DNA of 8,175 bases from an uncultured Clostridia bacterium (GTDB lineage Bacteria; Bacillota; Clostridia; TANB77; CAG-508), in the NCBI GenBank assembly GCA_934177555.1, contig CAKPPL010000051.1, positions 1-8,175 of the forward strand, written 5' to 3'. The notes beneath the pieces were generated by a model that made no database searches, was not told the DNA's origin, and was given only the letters and a program-made list of their open reading frames with translations. Position 1 is the stretch's first letter, and each line of letters begins with the position of its first letter. A program made the position numbers and the translations under genes. Shown here in pieces: positions 5,775 to 8,175 of the stretch.

Positions 5775-6890
5775 TTAATTTCTATTTCTTGATGGTGCTC
5801 CATAATCTTGTTCTATTTCTTCATGAACTTGTTCTATTTTTTCTTCTAAAGTATCTCCATCTGCTTTTTCTAAGTATCTTTTAAACTCTTCTACAGATAC
5901 TTTTGCTTTGCCAGCTTCTTGTTCTATTAATTCTTCTGTTTCATTATATTTATGTGCTATTTCATGAATTGCTTCTGGTCCACCTTTTTCTGAAATATCT
6001 TCTACTTGTTTAGTTCTTTTCCCTTTCATGTCTTCGCCATCTTCTCTTAATGGTCTTTCAACTCTTTCATTACATGGCAATCTATCTACAGTTCCTGTTT
6101 CTATATATCCATAATCACCTATTGTTACTGACAATTCTTTTCTAGGATTATTTGTTTTCATTAATGCATGTGGTACTTTTTTCTCTATTTCTGTTCCATC
6201 TTCATTTATGCTTATTACTGTTTTCATTGTTGGTTTTGCATCTTCAATTCCAGGTGTTCTTTGATATTTTCCATCTATTTTTATTATTGATATAAATGTA
6301 TTCGTTTTTTTATTATAACCTATACCTTTTTCTTCTGCTCCTCTAAAGTTTTCTTTTAGCCCTTCTTCTACATTATTATCTTTTATTTGCCTGTAATTTG
6401 TTATTTCTAAATCTTCACCATCTGATTGTTCTAAGTCCTGTTCAATCTGTTCCTCTTTTTTTTCTTCGTTTTGATCTTTTTCTTTGTCTTTTAATAATTT
6501 TTTCATTTCTTCTGGAGATATTTTTTCTGAGTATCCTTTTAGTCTTCCAGGTACTTTTTCATTTTCTTCTATTTCTTTAAATAAATCTAAATCCTTTATA
6601 AATCCTTCTAATTCTGGAGCAATAGTTAATTCTCCTTTAGAGTTTATTGAAAGTAATTCTTTTGATGAATCTCCTGCATACATATGATAACTGATATTTC
6701 CATCTACATCTTTTTCTTCTGTTATAAATATATTTGAAAAATCTATTCCTTGCATTCTAAATTTTTCATAATATTTTACTCTTTCTATTTCAGATTTAGA
6801 TTCTTGCAATTTTTCTTGTAAGCCTTCTTCAAATGTTGCTAATATTTCTAATAAATTTTTACTATTGTCTTCTTTTAATCCTTTGTCCAT
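5775..6890 (-). CDS. Acidic, highly charged protein of unknown function
   Basis: I do not recognise a family with confidence. The 371-residue product has no signal peptide or membrane segment and is very rich in Glu, Lys and Asp, so it is probably cytosolic. Residues 1-45 look like a coiled coil. Residues 48-105 have alternating hydrophobic strands (IFITEEKDVDGNISYHMYAG, then LLSINSKGELTIAPELEGF). Residues 125-165 are a low-complexity acidic/basic linker. A second strand-rich region spans about 185-270 (NTFISIIKIDGKYQR, TVISINEDGTEIE, VTIGDYGYIETG). The C-terminal 70 residues are helical and contain HEIAH at 309-313, which resembles an HExxH zinc site but lacks the usual uncharged residue after it. 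The start ATG 6888-6890 has AAGGGA about 9 bases upstream. The gene is 23 bases after rimO and 18 before the TPR gene, so all three are likely co-transcribed. Confidence 0.75.
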   Translation of the reverse strand: MDKGLKEDNSKNLLEILATFEEGLQEKLQESKSEIERVKYYEKFRMQGIDFSNIFITEEKDVDGNISYHMYAGDSSKELLSINSKGELTIAPELEGFIKDLDLFKEIEENEKVPGRLKGYSEKISPEEMKKLLKDKEKDQNEEKKEEQIEQDLEQSDGEDLEITNYRQIKDNNVEEGLKENFRGAEEKGIGYNKKTNTFISIIKIDGKYQRTPGIEDAKPTMKTVISINEDGTEIEKKVPHALMKTNNPRKELSVTIGDYGYIETGTVDRLPCNERVERPLREDGEDMKGKRTKQVEDISEKGGPEAIHEIAHKYNETEELIEQEAGKAKVSVEEFKRYLEKADGDTLEEKIEQVHEEIEQDYGAPSRNRN

Positions 6891-6913
6891 CTCTCACATT
6901 CCCTTCTATTTTG

Positions 6914-8175
6914 TTAATCTATTAATTTTCCTATTAAGTCATATCCACTAACATCTGTAATTTTTACATTAACAAATTTATTGATTTTTTCTTCATTATT
7001 ATTATTTTCTATATAAACCAACCCATCTATATCTGGAACATCATTTTTTGTTCTTCCAACCAAGTATTTTCCATCAAATGTTATATCTTCTACTAATGTT
7101 TCATATTCTTTCCCTATATTTTCTTTTAGTTTTTCATTTGAAATTTTTTGTTGCAATCTCATAATTTTGTTATATCTTACTTTTTTTATTTTTTCGTCAA
7201 TTTGGTTTGGTAATTTTTCTGCTGGTGTTCCTTCTTCTTTTGAATATTGGAATGCTCCTAATTTGTCAAATTTAGCTTGTTCTACAAATTCGCGCAATTC
7301 TTCAAATTCACTTTCTGTCTCTCCTGGAAATCCTACTATTAAGCTTGTCCTTAAAATTACTTCTGGTATTTCTTTTCTGATTTTTTGTATTAAATTTGTT
7401 ATTTCATTTTTGGTTGTTCTTCTATTCATTTTCTTTAATACATTGTCTGAAATATGTTGTATTGGTATATCAAAATATTTACATATTTTTTCATTATTTT
7501 TTACTGTCTCTATTAATTTATCTGTTATTCCTTCTGGATATGCATATAAAAATCTTATCCATTTTATTTCTTCTATCTTAGATAATTCGTCTAATAATTC
7601 TGCTAATTTAGGTTCTCCATATATGTCTTTACCATATTTTGTTGTATCTTGTGCTATTACTATTATTTCTTTTATTCCTTGTTTTGCCAATATTTTTGCT
7701 TCTTCTATTATCTCATCTTTTTTTCTGCTTACAAATGGCCCTCTAATATATGGTATTGCACAATATGTGCATCTATTGCTACACCCTTCTCCTATTTTTA
7801 AATATGCAAAATTCTTTCCTGTTGTTACTACTCTTTCATAAAATTCATTATATTTTGGCATAGGTAATGGTTTTATTTCTGTTATTTTTTTACTTGTGTT
7901 TGTTGTGCTTATTTCTATCTCATCTTTTTCTATAAGTTTTTCAATTTTTCTCCATAAATGATCATATTCATCTATTTTAATAAATAAATCTACTTCTGGT
8001 AATTCTCTTATTAAATCATCATAATATCTTTGCACCAAACATCCCATAGCTATTAAATATTTACATTTTTGTTTTTTATATTCAGCCATTTCTAATATTG
8101 TATTTATTGCTTCTTCTTTTGCTGATTCTATAAATCCACATGTATTTATTACAATCACTTCTGCCTCTGTTGGAT
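6914..8175 (-). CDS. rimO: Ribosomal protein S12 methylthiotransferase (5' end beyond window edge)
   Basis: RimO is a radical-SAM enzyme with two iron-sulfur clusters that adds a methylthio group to the conserved Asp of ribosomal protein S12. The frame stays open to the right edge (PTEAE precedes VIVINTCGF). The GTG at 8156-8158 is therefore an internal Val codon, and about 35 N-terminal residues, including the first cluster Cys, lie outside. Counting that Val as 1, the visible N-terminal cluster cysteines are Cys7 (NTCGF) and Cys40 (MGCLVQRY). The radical-SAM motif CSNRCTYC gives Cys126, 130 and 133. A SAM-domain body follows, with FDIPIQHISDNVLKKMNR and LIVGFPGETESEFE. The C-terminal 65-70 residues form a TRAM domain. 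MGCLVQRY, IPYIRGPFVSRK and this TRAM type favour RimO over the tRNA enzymes MiaB and MtaB. It heads the visible run of five genes. Confidence 0.95.
   Translation of the reverse strand, partial: PTEAEVIVINTCGFIESAKEEAINTILEMAEYKKQKCKYLIAMGCLVQRYYDDLIRELPEVDLFIKIDEYDHLWRKIEKLIEKDEIEISTTNTSKKITEIKPLPMPKYNEFYERVVTTGKNFAYLKIGEGCSNRCTYCAIPYIRGPFVSRKKDEIIEEAKILAKQGIKEIIVIAQDTTKYGKDIYGEPKLAELLDELSKIEEIKWIRFLYAYPEGITDKLIETVKNNEKICKYFDIPIQHISDNVLKKMNRRTTKNEITNLIQKIRKEIPEVILRTSLIVGFPGETESEFEELREFVEQAKFDKLGAFQYSKEEGTPAEKLPNQIDEKIKKVRYNKIMRLQQKISNEKLKENIGKEYETLVEDITFDGKYLVGRTKNDVPDIDGLVYIENNNNEEKINKFVNVKITDVSGYDLIGKLID

Noticed and set aside
7167..7841. A 224-codon plus-strand open frame opposite rimO
   Set aside because: It lies wholly inside the conserved rimO frame. 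The hydrophobic, Ser/Phe/Leu-rich product is an antisense artefact.
8156..8158. GTG as the start codon of rimO
   Set aside because: The frame continues upstream as PTEAE, matching the RimO N-terminal region, and no Shine-Dalgarno is seen, so this is an internal Val and the gene is cut by the window edge.

Overview
This is a very AT-rich window from a chromosome, most likely of a low-GC Gram-positive bacterium (Bacillota, Clostridia-like). The evidence is the marked A/T bias in every gene and intergenic stretch, strong AGGAGG-type ribosome binding sites, an L20-type leader before infC-rpmI-rplT, and dpaA, a gene of spore dipicolinate synthesis. All genes are on the minus strand, so transcription runs from high to low coordinates. 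All nine visible stop codons are TAA. Tryptophan is encoded by TGG, so the standard bacterial code applies. I see no tRNA, rRNA, CRISPR array, insertion sequence or phage gene.

The window holds three transcription blocks. The first (8175 to 2762) is a tightly spaced run: rimO (5' end outside the window), an acidic protein of unknown function, a membrane-anchored TPR protein, dpaA (dipicolinate synthase subunit A) and uppP (undecaprenyl-diphosphatase). The intervals are 23, 18, about 56 and 23 bases, so this is a likely operon. It joins ribosomal protein modification, sporulation and cell-wall lipid carrier recycling, with two unexplained genes in the middle.

The second block (about 2748 to 1376) is the translation operon infC-rpmI-rplT. 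It has a consensus promoter (TTGACA, 17 bases, TATAAT) just after the uppP stop. A leader of about 130 bases follows, in which the RNA 5' end can pair over 12 bp with a segment covering the loop and inner stem of an intrinsic terminator. This is the expected arrangement for L20-controlled attenuation. infC itself appears to start at an AUA codon, placed 9 bases after AGGAGG in the middle of a 14-base palindrome. The operon ends in a 17-bp hairpin after rplT.

The third block (1345 to 1) is a HAD-family 5'-nucleotidase-like gene followed 14 bases later by guaB (IMP dehydrogenase, 3' half outside the window). This pair probably acts in nucleotide metabolism.

The window is mostly housekeeping. 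I found no evidence for a wholly new system. The points most worth a second look are the infC leader and its AUA start, the dpaA gene without dpaB beside it, and the unknown acidic protein paired with the membrane TPR protein.
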